Below, piece by piece: positions 17,984 to 26,957 of a stretch of DNA of 64,000 nucleotides (within the stretch, counting starts at the first letter, position 1; every line of letters starts with the position of its first letter). The stretch is from Thermohahella caldifontis (GTDB taxonomy: Bacteria; Pseudomonadota; Gammaproteobacteria; Pseudomonadales; Oleiphilaceae), in assembly GCF_041153465.1 (NCBI RefSeq), contig NZ_CP154858.1, forward strand, positions 620,001-684,000, in the 5' to 3' direction. The notes under the pieces were generated by a model. That model was not told the origin of the DNA. It did no database searches and saw only the letters and a list, made by a program, of their open reading frames with translations. The position numbers and the translations under genes were made by a program.

Positions 17984-18938
17984 GTTGAAGATTGCGCTTG
18001 CAGGAGATATTTGTTGCGGAGATCACTATTTTAATATGGGTAGCGGGCTGGTAAGCGCAATACAAAAAGGTAGCGATCCTTTTGCTGTAATCCGAGACAA
18101 GCTGCAAGGCTGTGATCTGTTTATGGGAAACCTGGAAAGTGTTATCTCTGTTGGGAATTTTGAAAGCGGTTATAAAAATCAGGCATTTATAGCTCCTCCA
18201 GAAGCCGCGGATCTTTTGGATTTTAGCGGTGTTAACGTGTTGAATGTTGCCAATAATCATTTTGAGCAGCATGGGCCCCGTAAAGCCCGTGATTGTATCA
18301 GTTTACTCAGGGATAAAGGGTACATTGTTGTTGGAGAGAAATCGAAGCCTTGGGAAATAGTGAATGCGAAAGGCGTGAATGTTTTTATCGTGGGTGTGTC
18401 TATGGTAGACAAGCCACATGGTGACGCGGGGGTAGTGTTCTATCACGACATCAGTCATGTGGAGAATTTGTTGAAAAATGAAGCTTCTGAATGTGACCTT
18501 AAAGCTATATCAATTCACTGGGGTGAAGAAAATACCCTTGACTTGCACGACAGAAACACGCTGGTAGAAAAGTTATTAGATTTGGGAATTAATATCGTAC
18601 ACGGTCATCATCCTCACATATTGCAGGATTTTATTTTGAGTGACAATTCTTTTGTATCCTATAGTTTGGGTAACTTTATTTTTGATCTGAATTGGAATGA
18701 CGCTAACAGATTCTCGGAGTGCATATTGCTGAACTGGAATGGCGATCTTGGTTTTAATGGACTCGAGCTTGTTCGTAACTTTATAAATGATGAATTCCAG
18801 CTCTCTACCAAGAAAATAGGAAGCAGAAGACGGGAGGCAGCCCGTAAGCTTTCCTATTTTTTGTTTAATCTTTTTGGAAAAGGCGGAAGAGGTCAAAAGA
18901 TTGCTTTTTTAATGGATAAAATGTTTGGTAGGTTATGA
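17967..18938 (+). CDS. CapA family protein (PGA_cap, metallophosphoesterase fold)
   Basis: Protein of 323 residues without a clear signal peptide or membrane segment. Metal-site motifs of the family are visible: AGDICCGD (residues about 8-15), GNLESVIS, NVANNHFEQHG, ISIHWGEEN and VHGHHPHILQ, the last typical of CapA. CapA is needed for poly-gamma-glutamate capsule export; in EPS clusters its homologues are of uncertain function, possibly hydrolysing or modifying the polymer. The first gene of the AT-rich cassette, overlapping both neighbours (17 and four bases). Confidence 0.88.
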   Translation: MTTENKLKIALAGDICCGDHYFNMGSGLVSAIQKGSDPFAVIRDKLQGCDLFMGNLESVISVGNFESGYKNQAFIAPPEAADLLDFSGVNVLNVANNHFEQHGPRKARDCISLLRDKGYIVVGEKSKPWEIVNAKGVNVFIVGVSMVDKPHGDAGVVFYHDISHVENLLKNEASECDLKAISIHWGEENTLDLHDRNTLVEKLLDLGINIVHGHHPHILQDFILSDNSFVSYSLGNFIFDLNWNDANRFSECILLNWNGDLGFNGLELVRNFINDEFQLSTKKIGSRRREAARKLSYFLFNLFGKGGRGQKIAFLMDKMFGRL

Positions 18939-19981
18939 GTGTAATACAAGTGGTACGTTGGAAAGATGGCGGAATTCCCTATGTAGCCAAAAAAATAACC
19001 GAAGAATTGCGCCTCGCTGGAATAGAATGTGAATATATTTGCTGCAACGAGAAAGGTGTTCTCAAAAACTATCTGGATTTTATCCGCGCGTGCTTGTCAA
19101 AAAAGAGTACCATAATCCATTCTCATGCTTTAGTGACCAGCTTGATTGCATGTTTTTGTCGTGCATTTAATAGACGTCTAAAGGTGTTGCATCATATACA
19201 TAACGATTACCCTTATCTGATGCAAATGAATAATAGTTGTTTAGATCTGGCCAAGAGGTTCTTGTTTTTTTATGTTTTTAATCGCTCCGAAATTGTATTT
19301 ACAGTTATTAAAAGTCATGTTGAAAGACTCAAATCATTTTCTATGGGCGACAAAATAAGGTATCTGCCGAATGCGGTAGATATAAATTACTGCCGGGTTC
19401 ATTCTAAAGAGAGATTAAAAGAATATAAATCTTATTGTGCGTGCAGGCTGGATAAGGAAAAGAACCTTTATTATTTGATTGATCTAGTAAAATTACTTAA
19501 TGAATCTGGTGTATACCTAACTTTTCATATATATGGTAGGGGGGTTTTGTATGAGGGCCTTCGAAGAAGGATAGAGAGCCTGGGATTATCTGATCTTATT
19601 TATCTTAAAGGGTATACAAATAACCCAAGCGTTCTTCCGATGGAGTACGATTTTTATTTATCTGCTTCTACCAGGGAAGGGGCTAGCATATCTTGTATAA
19701 CTGCTCTTAAGGCAGGGAATGCACTGGTTAGTACTCGAGTGGGTGATGTTGATGAAGAGTACATAGACAAAAAATATTTTATTGAGATATGCGGAAAAGA
19801 TGTTGAGAAAGATACAGTAAAATTAGTGGGGTTAATAAAAGATAATAATATAGGGCAAATTTCTATAAATGGGCATATTTTTGCTGAGAAGCGTTATGCT
19901 ACAGAGGAATTTAGAAGTGAGTTGATAAAAGTGTATAGAGAATTGCTTGAAAAAAACATTGCTCGGTCTTTACAGCTATGA
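18935..19981 (+). CDS. glycosyltransferase family 4
   Basis: Predicted cytoplasmic GT-B enzyme of 348 residues. Motifs: VVRWKDGGIPYVAKKI at the N-terminus, LPNAVDINYC in the middle, the donor domain CRLDKEKNLYYLIDLVKLL, LKGYTNNPSVLPMEYD and STREGASISCITALKAGN (E-x7-x type acceptor loop, with the second Glu replaced by Ala or shifted). AT-rich codon use unlike the operon around it. It overlaps the CapA gene by four bases and is followed by a 265-base gap. Confidence 0.85.
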   Translation: MSVIQVVRWKDGGIPYVAKKITEELRLAGIECEYICCNEKGVLKNYLDFIRACLSKKSTIIHSHALVTSLIACFCRAFNRRLKVLHHIHNDYPYLMQMNNSCLDLAKRFLFFYVFNRSEIVFTVIKSHVERLKSFSMGDKIRYLPNAVDINYCRVHSKERLKEYKSYCACRLDKEKNLYYLIDLVKLLNESGVYLTFHIYGRGVLYEGLRRRIESLGLSDLIYLKGYTNNPSVLPMEYDFYLSASTREGASISCITALKAGNALVSTRVGDVDEEYIDKKYFIEICGKDVEKDTVKLVGLIKDNNIGQISINGHIFAEKRYATEEFRSELIKVYRELLEKNIARSLQL

Positions 19982-20246
19982 GTATATATTTCTGCATAAT
20001 TGTGGTGGCGCATTTTTAGGTTTATAGTGTGTGCCCGTAAATCTTGAATGTAGTTTTTTGTTTGTTTGGTGATAAAAATGGCAAAGGATTGATGTTCTTA
20101 GAATTGTTCGTTTAAACTTAAAATTGATAATTTGGGTTCATGTCATTCTATAGTTTAAGTTATAATAAAATTAGCAATTCTTTGTGTGTGGTATGGTTAA
20201 GTTGTAATTCTCAGTTTGTGTGATGTAAAAGGTAGGAGTATTCGCT
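19982..20246. other. AT-rich gap without a recognised gene
   Basis: Very AT-rich spacer between the GT4 and methyltransferase genes. No coding signal, RNA gene or clear terminator was seen. A ribosome site AGGTAGGAG ends eleven bases before ATG 20247. It may hold an internal promoter for the following genes. Confidence 0.4.
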
Positions 20247-20969
20247 ATGAATAAAACAGAAAATCTCCATATAGAGGATTACTTGCGCGGCAAAAGATTT
20301 TCAGATGGTGTTTCTGTTGTCTATAAAAAGACAGGGAGCGTTGTATCAAGAATAGAATATTTGTCCGCAATGGTTAATGGGAAGGCAGTGATTCACGTTG
20401 GGTGTGTTGATCATCTTCCTTTGTTAAATAAAAAAATAGACTCTGGCACTTGGTTGCACTCTAAGTTATGTGAACGGGCATCTCGCTGTGTTGGGTTGGA
20501 TATAAATAGAGATGGTGTCGAAGAGCTTAGGCGGTTAGGGTATGATGACGTATATCATTTTGATATTTTGTCTGATATAGATCTCATTGAACACGAGGGA
20601 GGATGGGACTACTGTATACTGGGAGAAATGATTGAGCATGTTGACAATCCAGTTTTATTTTTGTCAAACATGAGGCAAAAAATGCTGGGGCGAGTTCGTG
20701 GACTGATTGTTACAACTCCTAATGCGTTCAGAAAGGATAATTTTTTGTTTGCTTTAAGATCTAGAGAGGTAATAAATTCAGATCACAGGTATTGGTTTAC
20801 TCCGTATACGTTGAGTAAAATTTTGGCTTTATCAGGGTTTAAAGTAAACAGAATCGATTTCTGTCATGGCGCCATAGCTCCGAAAAGTAAAATTAAAAGA
20901 ATATTTTATGATCGGTTTCCAATGTTGTCTATGGGATTGGTTGCTGTGGCGCATCCGTCTTGTGATTGA
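20247..20969 (+). CDS. class I SAM-dependent methyltransferase
   Basis: Protein of 240 residues with a Rossmann-type methyltransferase core: motif I as VIHVGCVDHLPLL (Gly-rich loop with a single H/V-G pair), acidic ribose-binding residue in VGLDINRDG, and the motif IV region YCILGEMIEHVDNP as in Methyltransf_11/23 enzymes. In an EPS cassette it may methylate a sugar or its carrier-linked end; the acceptor is unknown. Isolated by gaps on both sides. Confidence 0.8.
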   Translation: MNKTENLHIEDYLRGKRFSDGVSVVYKKTGSVVSRIEYLSAMVNGKAVIHVGCVDHLPLLNKKIDSGTWLHSKLCERASRCVGLDINRDGVEELRRLGYDDVYHFDILSDIDLIEHEGGWDYCILGEMIEHVDNPVLFLSNMRQKMLGRVRGLIVTTPNAFRKDNFLFALRSREVINSDHRYWFTPYTLSKILALSGFKVNRIDFCHGAIAPKSKIKRIFYDRFPMLSMGLVAVAHPSCD

Positions 20970-21487
20970 TGTTAAAAGAATTGGTTTCTGTATGAAACTA
21001 TCAATAATTTATGGCGGTCTTTGTTGTGTGTGAATATATGATAATGCATGTTTGACTAGCTTTGTTGAAAACAGGATTTTTTTAAATAAATTGCATCGCG
21101 CTGAATGGAGCTATAAAGAGTATTGTTCTAATATGTGATCTTGATGAATCTAAACGGGCAATGTCAGATTGATTAGGCGAATAGGTTTGATAATCTAAAG
21201 TTTTATGCATCGTAAGCCACATTAAATTTTATCTATAATCAATATTTGTTTTTCTCTTTGTTGAGTTTTTAAAAGATTTTGGTGTGTGTAATATGAGGTA
21301 ATGTCTAAATTAATTGCGTTGCCAATGTTTGTGTAATCTGTATTGCATTTGCGTGTTTAAGTGTTAGTGGTTTTGGTTTTTTGTTAAGTTTCGAAATTCC
21401 GTGAGCTGGTTAATTTTTGGATATTCTCTTTAGTGATAGTGTATGTGCGTCATCAATATAACCCGAGATTTGTTGCGGAGGTCTAAT
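20970..21487. other. 518-base AT-rich gap without a recognised gene
   Basis: No reading frame of useful length, tRNA, terminator hairpin or repeat was recognised. The length is unusual for this tightly packed operon. It may be the remnant of a lost gene or carry the promoter of the secreted protein gene; a ribosome site GGAGGT at 21477-21482 is its last element. Confidence 0.4.
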
Positions 21488-22795
21488 ATGAAAACTACAG
21501 TTTCGGTTATTGTGTTATCTTTGGCGTTTATAGCTAGCGCCAAGTCATTTGAATTGGTTTATGAATCGCCTTTAAAGACAGGGGATATGCTCAGGCTATC
21601 TGGTAAAGATATTGTTGTCAACAAAACGAGGCCAGCAATTCTTTATGATGCTGTAGAGTCGGTGATTGAAAATGGAACTATTCAGGGAAGAGACGATGTT
21701 GTTTACGATGGGTTCTTGGTGCAGAGAGGTGATAGCGCAACGGATCTTGGATGGGATAAGCCTAGCAATCCTGGGTTTTATGGTTCCGTAAATGTAAAGG
21801 TTGTGAGTAGCGAAGGCTCAGCCTGGGAAAGCGATAAGTATGTGTACTATGTTAAAGGTCACAAAGGCTATCTTGGTTGGCCTAGGGCATATACAGATTA
21901 TACTAATGACAATAAGAAAATTTATGTGTCTTGGTGGCTTAAGCAGCGCTATGATACAAAGTTCTACTATGTTCTTAAGCTGAAATCCGTTGATGCATCA
22001 TTTCAGAACATTAAAGATAGTGAACTGGAACTTGAGGATGGCACTATAGGTAAACTGATTAATTATAGTGATAACGAGGTTCATGTAGAATTTTCTGGAG
22101 TATCTAATGCAAGTAGTTTGGTTGGAAAAAAAGTTACCCAAAAATTAACTGGTGCACAGGCTGTTTTTGATATAGATGGCGCAATGTCCTCTGGCAACAA
22201 TAAGTATATTAGAATATGGGAGCATCCAAATGGTGATCAGGGCATTAGACTGTCGTGGACCAACGCAAATTTGGGTGCTGGCGGAGCTGAGGATTGGTTG
22301 TATTCGCTGGAAAAAGTTGCGCCAAAGCCAGGGCAATGGAATCATATGGAGGTCTTTGTAGATGGGGCTTCTAATACGGCCAATTCTTACGTAAATGGAA
22401 TTAAGCAAGCTAGCATCGATTGGAGTTCTGGTGTGGAGGCTTATAAAGACATTTCCGGGATGTATAGCCCGACCATTGCACTTATTGGATTTGATGGAAA
22501 AATACCGGTTCACCAAGAAACCTATTTTGATAATATCTACATGGATAATGATTTCGAAAGAGTGGTTATATCGAAAGATTCCGTGCTTACACAAGGTTCT
22601 GAGTATATAGTTCAGCCTATTATCAAAAGGCAGAATGGTGAAATAACAGTAATGTTTAATCCTGGATTTTTTCAACCTGGAACATATTACGTTCATTATA
22701 TTAAAGGCGAAGAGTTTGAAGGGGATGTTGGTGTTCCTTTTTGTTATAAATGCGAAATTCCGAAGCCTTCCAGCCCTACATCATACGTGGAGTGA
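21488..22795 (+). CDS. secreted protein of unknown function, concanavalin/LamG-like middle
   Basis: Protein of 435 residues with a Sec signal peptide (MKTTVSVIVLSLAFIASA, cut before KSFEL). The middle and C-terminal parts are rich in beta-strand patterns with Trp and Tyr: YVSWWLKQRYD, KYIRIWEHPNGDQGIRLSW, PGQWNHMEVFVDG and ETYFDNIYMDND. These resemble jelly-roll folds of LamG domains or polysaccharide lyases, without a motif that decides activity. Two close cysteines (CYKC) lie near the C-terminus. ATG 21488 follows GGAGGT. In an EPS operon it may bind, trim or anchor the polymer in the periplasm or outside; function is not established. Confidence 0.8.
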   Translation: MKTTVSVIVLSLAFIASAKSFELVYESPLKTGDMLRLSGKDIVVNKTRPAILYDAVESVIENGTIQGRDDVVYDGFLVQRGDSATDLGWDKPSNPGFYGSVNVKVVSSEGSAWESDKYVYYVKGHKGYLGWPRAYTDYTNDNKKIYVSWWLKQRYDTKFYYVLKLKSVDASFQNIKDSELELEDGTIGKLINYSDNEVHVEFSGVSNASSLVGKKVTQKLTGAQAVFDIDGAMSSGNNKYIRIWEHPNGDQGIRLSWTNANLGAGGAEDWLYSLEKVAPKPGQWNHMEVFVDGASNTANSYVNGIKQASIDWSSGVEAYKDISGMYSPTIALIGFDGKIPVHQETYFDNIYMDNDFERVVISKDSVLTQGSEYIVQPIIKRQNGEITVMFNPGFFQPGTYYVHYIKGEEFEGDVGVPFCYKCEIPKPSSPTSYVE

Positions 22796-22810
22796 AATTT
22801 TGGTGAATTC

Positions 22811-23772
22811 ATGTTGGTTAGTATAGTTATACCAGCATATAATGCTGAAAAAACAATTGCGCGCACATTGGATAGTATTAAGGGTATTGTTGAAGAAGAC
22901 AAGGATGTCGAGGTTATTGTTGTCGATAATAATTCTTTAGATTCAACGGCAAATATTGTGAAAAATTATCCTTTTGTGAAGCTGATTGTGTCTGATGCTT
23001 GCTATGTGGGGGGGTGAGAAATACAGGTATTCATCAAAGTCAAGGAGTTGTAATATATAATGTAGATGCAGACTGCCTGGTTAATAAAGGCTCTATAAAA
23101 GAAATAAGGGATTCACTTAAAGACCCTAATGTTGGTGCCGTGGGCGGAGTTTATTTGAAAACGAATGAACCAACTTGGGTCGAAAACGGTTATATATTAG
23201 TCTCAGATGAGGGGGGTTTTGGAGAGGCTAACGACTTGCCTGGTGGTAGCTTGGCTTTCCGAAGAGAGGTTTATGAAAAAGTAGGTGGATTTGATGAGGA
23301 TGTCGATGCAGGTGAAGACTCAAGATTCGTTCGCGTAATTAGGAGGTTAGGGTACAGGGTATTATATTTGCCCTCATGTTCCGTTGTTCATCTTAATAAC
23401 TCTAAAACGATTGGGCAATTAGTCAAAAGGCAAATGTGGCATGGGTCTTCGTATTTCAGAACGACACCCCTGGTTTTAGATAAGACATTTTTTGCAACCG
23501 TATTATTTATTTTGTCAATTATTTCTGGGTTTTTGAGCCTAATTTTAGGGTGCCATTTGATATTTTTAATGTCTTTGGCTGGTCTCTTCTTTTTGATTTT
23601 TGTCTTTTCTTTAAAGAGAGCAAAATATTCTTTGTCCTTGCTATTGTCAAACCTATTTCCTGCGTTGGCAGTTAGTTTTTTCTATTTTTTGGGTCGTGCC
23701 TTAGGCTTGATCTATGGACTTATTCAATTTCTGTTTAAGTTTGGTGAAAGCAAGTCGATTCGTAAATTATAG
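22811..23772 (+). pseudogene. glycosyltransferase family 2, broken in a G run
   Basis: Reads SIVIPAYNAEKTIARTL and VIVVDNNSLDSTANI, then stops at 23017 just after a run of seven G (23008-23014). In the next frame the protein continues GVRNTGIHQSQG, DADC (DxD), GAVGGVY, EDSRFVRVIRRLGY and ends with membrane segments at 23772. One extra G restores VGGVRN, which matches VGGVRHDG in the neighbouring paralogue at 23915. The complete protein would be about 320 residues with two C-terminal membrane segments. Sequencing error or phase variation by slippage. Confidence 0.85.
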
Positions 23773-23914
23773 GACTTTCACCTTTTTTGGTATGATTTAT
23801 TGCTTTTATCGCAAGTTGATATTGGTTGAATTGGCTGTTTGGGGTTGTAATAGAGTTTTGTAAAAAATATATTTTGGGTTGCGTCTAACCTTTTAAACAA
23901 TGGATTGAACTCGC

Positions 23915-24880
23915 ATGTCGAAGAGTCCCTTTGGTAGCTGTTGTTTATCGGTTGTTGTGCCGGCTAAGAATGCTGGGCATACAATTTCTAAAACTATCTC
24001 TTCAATTATTTCTAGTTCAACTATTGGTGCATCTTATGAAGTAATTGTTGTGGATAATTTTTCTGTTGATGATACGTGTCTGAAGGCTAAGCAGTTTAAG
24101 AGTGTACTACTTATAAAGTCCTATTCTAATCGGGTCGGAGGCGTCCGCCACGATGGCATTCAGGCCTCAAAAGGCGATATCATCATCAATACTGACGCCG
24201 ATTGCATTCTGGGGCCGGAATATATCCGCGCAGCCTGCGAAGCACTTGAAGATCCTTCGGTTGGGGCTGTGGGCGGTGTTTGTCTGAACCCCGACAATGC
24301 CACCTGGGTGGAGCAGGGCTGGTTGTTGTTCGAGCCGCCCGGGTTGTCCGGCCCGGCGAACATGCTTTGGGGGAGCAGTCTTGCCCTGCGTCGTGAGGTG
24401 TATGAGGAAGTCGGGGGTTTTGATACCACCATTGAAGCGGGTGAGGATTCCAAGCTGACCTACAGGATTCAGCAGGCAGGCTACAAGACCCTTTACCTGC
24501 CGGAGTGCAGCGTCATTCATCTGGGAAACCCCAAAACGTTGGGTGATGTGTTCAGGAAGGAAATCTGGCATGCGTCCAGCTTTCTCCAGTCCAAAACCAG
24601 CCTGCTGGACAAGACCTTCCTGGCGACCTGTGTTTTTTTGTTGGCCGAGGTGATGTTTGCACTGGGCTGGCTGATGGCGCCGGCAGTCTCTCTGGCCGGG
24701 TTGCTGCTGGGGGCTGCCGTGGTGACGGTGTTCACCATCCACCGTTTCCGGCGCAGCCGCAGAAAACGGATTACCCCCGATCTGGTACTCAAGGCGTGGA
24801 TCGTGGACTGGGCGTATTTTGCCGGCCGGAGTGTCGGGCTGCTCAAAAGTATCTGGAAGACCTTCAAAAAACAGGTCTAA
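23915..24880 (+). CDS. glycosyltransferase family 2 with mosaic base composition
   Basis: Protein of 321 residues: SVVVPAKNAGHTISKTI, VVDNFSVDDTC, NTDADC (DxD metal site), GAVGGVCL, LRREVYEEVGGFD, GEDSKLTYRIQQAGY and two C-terminal membrane segments. It is a close paralogue of the broken GT2 immediately before it. The first about 210 bases are AT-rich like the cassette, while from about 24130 onwards composition and codon use switch to those of the GC-rich operon. This suggests a recombination point inside the gene, leaving an intact open frame. Confidence 0.88.
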   Translation: MSKSPFGSCCLSVVVPAKNAGHTISKTISSIISSSTIGASYEVIVVDNFSVDDTCLKAKQFKSVLLIKSYSNRVGGVRHDGIQASKGDIIINTDADCILGPEYIRAACEALEDPSVGAVGGVCLNPDNATWVEQGWLLFEPPGLSGPANMLWGSSLALRREVYEEVGGFDTTIEAGEDSKLTYRIQQAGYKTLYLPECSVIHLGNPKTLGDVFRKEIWHASSFLQSKTSLLDKTFLATCVFLLAEVMFALGWLMAPAVSLAGLLLGAAVVTVFTIHRFRRSRRKRITPDLVLKAWIVDWAYFAGRSVGLLKSIWKTFKKQV

Positions 24881-24919
24881 TCCGTTAGGCTGATCCAGGC
24901 TCTCAACGTGGGATAGGGA

Positions 24920-26026
24920 ATGTCAGATTCAGTGATCAATTCAGGTAATGCACAGGGGATGGAAAGCCGGCGTGCGGGCGTGGATCCCGGCGACTTCGGG
25001 GCTGAAAGCCAGGGTGTCAGAACCCGGTTCACAGTGTTCATTCCTGTCCGCAACGAATCACGCTATATCCGTCAGACACTCCAACAGCTTTATGATCAGG
25101 ATTATCCCAAGGAACTCTATGAAGTGATTGTGGCTGATGGTGAGTCGGATGACGGAACGCCGGATATTGTTCGGGATTTTGCCAGGCAGCACCCCGACTT
25201 TGCACTCACCTTGATCAATAATCCCGTAAGGCTGTCAAGCGGGGCACGCAACCGCGCCATCCGGTCAGGGAAGGGTGACTACTTTCTCCTCGTGGATGGT
25301 CATGTCTATATACCGTCACGCCAGCTATTGAGAAATGCGGACCGGTTGATACGTGAAACGGGCGCAAGCGTGCTGGGTCGCCCCCAGCCTCTGGATCCTC
25401 CGGATATCACGTCTTTTCAGCGCGATCTGGCCATCATACGCTCCAGCCCCCTGGCGCATTCTGTCGAATCCCTGATCTACAGTGATTACGAGGGCTGGGC
25501 CAGTCCGCTGACTATCGGTACGCTGTATCACCGATCTGTTTTTGAGGCGGTAGGTCTCTTCGACGAGCAGTTTGATGCCGCGGAGGATCTTGAATTCAAC
25601 TACCGGCTGGAGAAGCTGGGGTTTCAGTGCTACACCTCACCTGAACTCGAGATCAAGTATTATCCGAGGCATGACGTGCGTTCCCTGTTCCGGCAATTGC
25701 AGCGCTATGGCCTCGGGCGCGCACGGTTTATCCTGAAACATCCCGAGCGCCTGACCTGGGAAGTCCTGGTGCCGCCGGCCTTCGTGCTCTTTCTCACGCT
25801 GGGTGCGTTGATTGCGCTGATGCTGCCGGGTTTTGGTTGGCTCTGGCTTGCAACGCTTGCATTGTATGTTGGGCTGGTCGCCATAGAAGGCGTCCGCCTT
25901 TCCCTTGCTCACGGAAGATTCCTGCTGCACAGGGCGTTACAACTGATCCCGGTAGTGCATGTGGCGTTGGGTTGGGGATTTTTGAAGGGTTTGTTGGGGT
26001 TGCTTAAGAAGAGGTCAGATGCGTGA
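24920..26026 (+). CDS. glycosyltransferase family 2 (ExoA-like)
   Basis: Membrane-associated GT2 of 368 residues. After a polar N-terminal extension of about 35 residues come FIPVRNESRYIRQTL, VADGESDDGT, a DGH motif (LLVDGHVYIP) at the DxD position, and AAEDLEFNYRLEKLGF. Two or three membrane segments follow from about residue 285. The arrangement resembles succinoglycan-type ExoA transferases. It starts 39 bases after the preceding GT2 and overlaps the next gene by four bases. Confidence 0.88.
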   Translation: MSDSVINSGNAQGMESRRAGVDPGDFGAESQGVRTRFTVFIPVRNESRYIRQTLQQLYDQDYPKELYEVIVADGESDDGTPDIVRDFARQHPDFALTLINNPVRLSSGARNRAIRSGKGDYFLLVDGHVYIPSRQLLRNADRLIRETGASVLGRPQPLDPPDITSFQRDLAIIRSSPLAHSVESLIYSDYEGWASPLTIGTLYHRSVFEAVGLFDEQFDAAEDLEFNYRLEKLGFQCYTSPELEIKYYPRHDVRSLFRQLQRYGLGRARFILKHPERLTWEVLVPPAFVLFLTLGALIALMLPGFGWLWLATLALYVGLVAIEGVRLSLAHGRFLLHRALQLIPVVHVALGWGFLKGLLGLLKKRSDA

Positions 26027-26925
26027 CAGCCAGAGAGCCAGCCATTGAGGATCTTGTATCCGTCATCATCCCCGCCTACAACCGCGCCGCGTACATCGGG
26101 GAGGCCATCGACAGCATTCTGGCCCAGACCTGGCCGCACTACGAGATTCTGGTGGTGGATGATGGCTCCACGGACAACACCTGGGCCATCCTCAAGCAGT
26201 ACGAAGCGGAGGGAAAGATCCGGCTGTTCAGTCATCCCGGCCATGTGAATCGGGGTCAGGCGGCTTCCATCAATCTTGGCCTCAGGCACATGCGTGGCGA
26301 GTATGTCCTGGTGCTGGACAGTGATGACTATGTCATGCCGGAAAAACTGGAAAAGCAGGTCGCTTACCTCAAGGCCCATACCGATGTGGGCCTGGTGTAC
26401 TCGAATGGTTATTTCGTCAAGGCGGATGGGGAGATTCTCTGGCCTTACCATGCCAAGGACCATCAGGACCCGGGTGATCCGAATGCCGTGCTGCTGGATT
26501 GCTACATGGCCTTGCCGGTGAATGCATTGGTGCGGCGATCCGTTTATGAGCAGGTTGGAGAGTTTGAAGAGGGCTTCCGGGCTGCGCAGGATCACGACAT
26601 GCTGATCCGGATGGCCGAAGTGACGCGTTTCGGATACATTCCCGATTTCCTGTTCTGTTATCGCCGTCACGGTGATTCCATCAGTGCCAAGCGTCAGGAT
26701 GTACGGTGGCGTACCGGATTTGAAATTCTCGAGCGCGCTGCAAGGCGTTATCCGTATCGCCCCTCGACCCTCCGCAAACGTCGCGCAGTGCTCCACTACA
26801 GGATGGCGCAGGTCTCACTCTCTTCGAAAAGTTATGTCAGCGCTCTGTTACATTTGGTAAAATCAGGCCTCCTCGACCCGGTTCGGGCAGCGAAGGTGGC
26901 TCTGCGTCTGGAACGCAGGGCATGA
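26023..26925 (+). CDS. glycosyltransferase family 2
   Basis: Soluble GT-A enzyme of 300 residues with SVIIPAYNRAAYIGEAI, VVDDGSTDNT, VLDSDDYVMP (DxD) and QDHDMLIRMAEVTRFGYIPDFL. The start is GTG 26023, preceded by AAGAGG and overlapping the previous TGA. Sugar specificity cannot be read from the sequence. Confidence 0.9.
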   Translation: MTAREPAIEDLVSVIIPAYNRAAYIGEAIDSILAQTWPHYEILVVDDGSTDNTWAILKQYEAEGKIRLFSHPGHVNRGQAASINLGLRHMRGEYVLVLDSDDYVMPEKLEKQVAYLKAHTDVGLVYSNGYFVKADGEILWPYHAKDHQDPGDPNAVLLDCYMALPVNALVRRSVYEQVGEFEEGFRAAQDHDMLIRMAEVTRFGYIPDFLFCYRRHGDSISAKRQDVRWRTGFEILERAARRYPYRPSTLRKRRAVLHYRMAQVSLSSKSYVSALLHLVKSGLLDPVRAAKVALRLERRA

Positions 26926-26957
26926 GCCAGGGATGATGAGCAGGACGAAACAGGGCG

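Larger units (their letters stand above)
17950..24130. other. low-GC cassette inside the EPS operon
   Basis: From the last codons of the PaaK-like gene to about the first 200 bases of the GT2 gene at 23915 the sequence is clearly AT-rich. Hand counts of single 60-base lines give 18 G+C at 19441 and 35 at 25681. Gene spacing also changes: three gaps of 265, 518 and 142 bases occur here while genes outside overlap. It carries CapA, GT4, methyltransferase, secreted protein and GT2 genes. Inference: a horizontally acquired sugar-specific cassette. No transposase or flanking repeat was seen. Confidence 0.8.
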
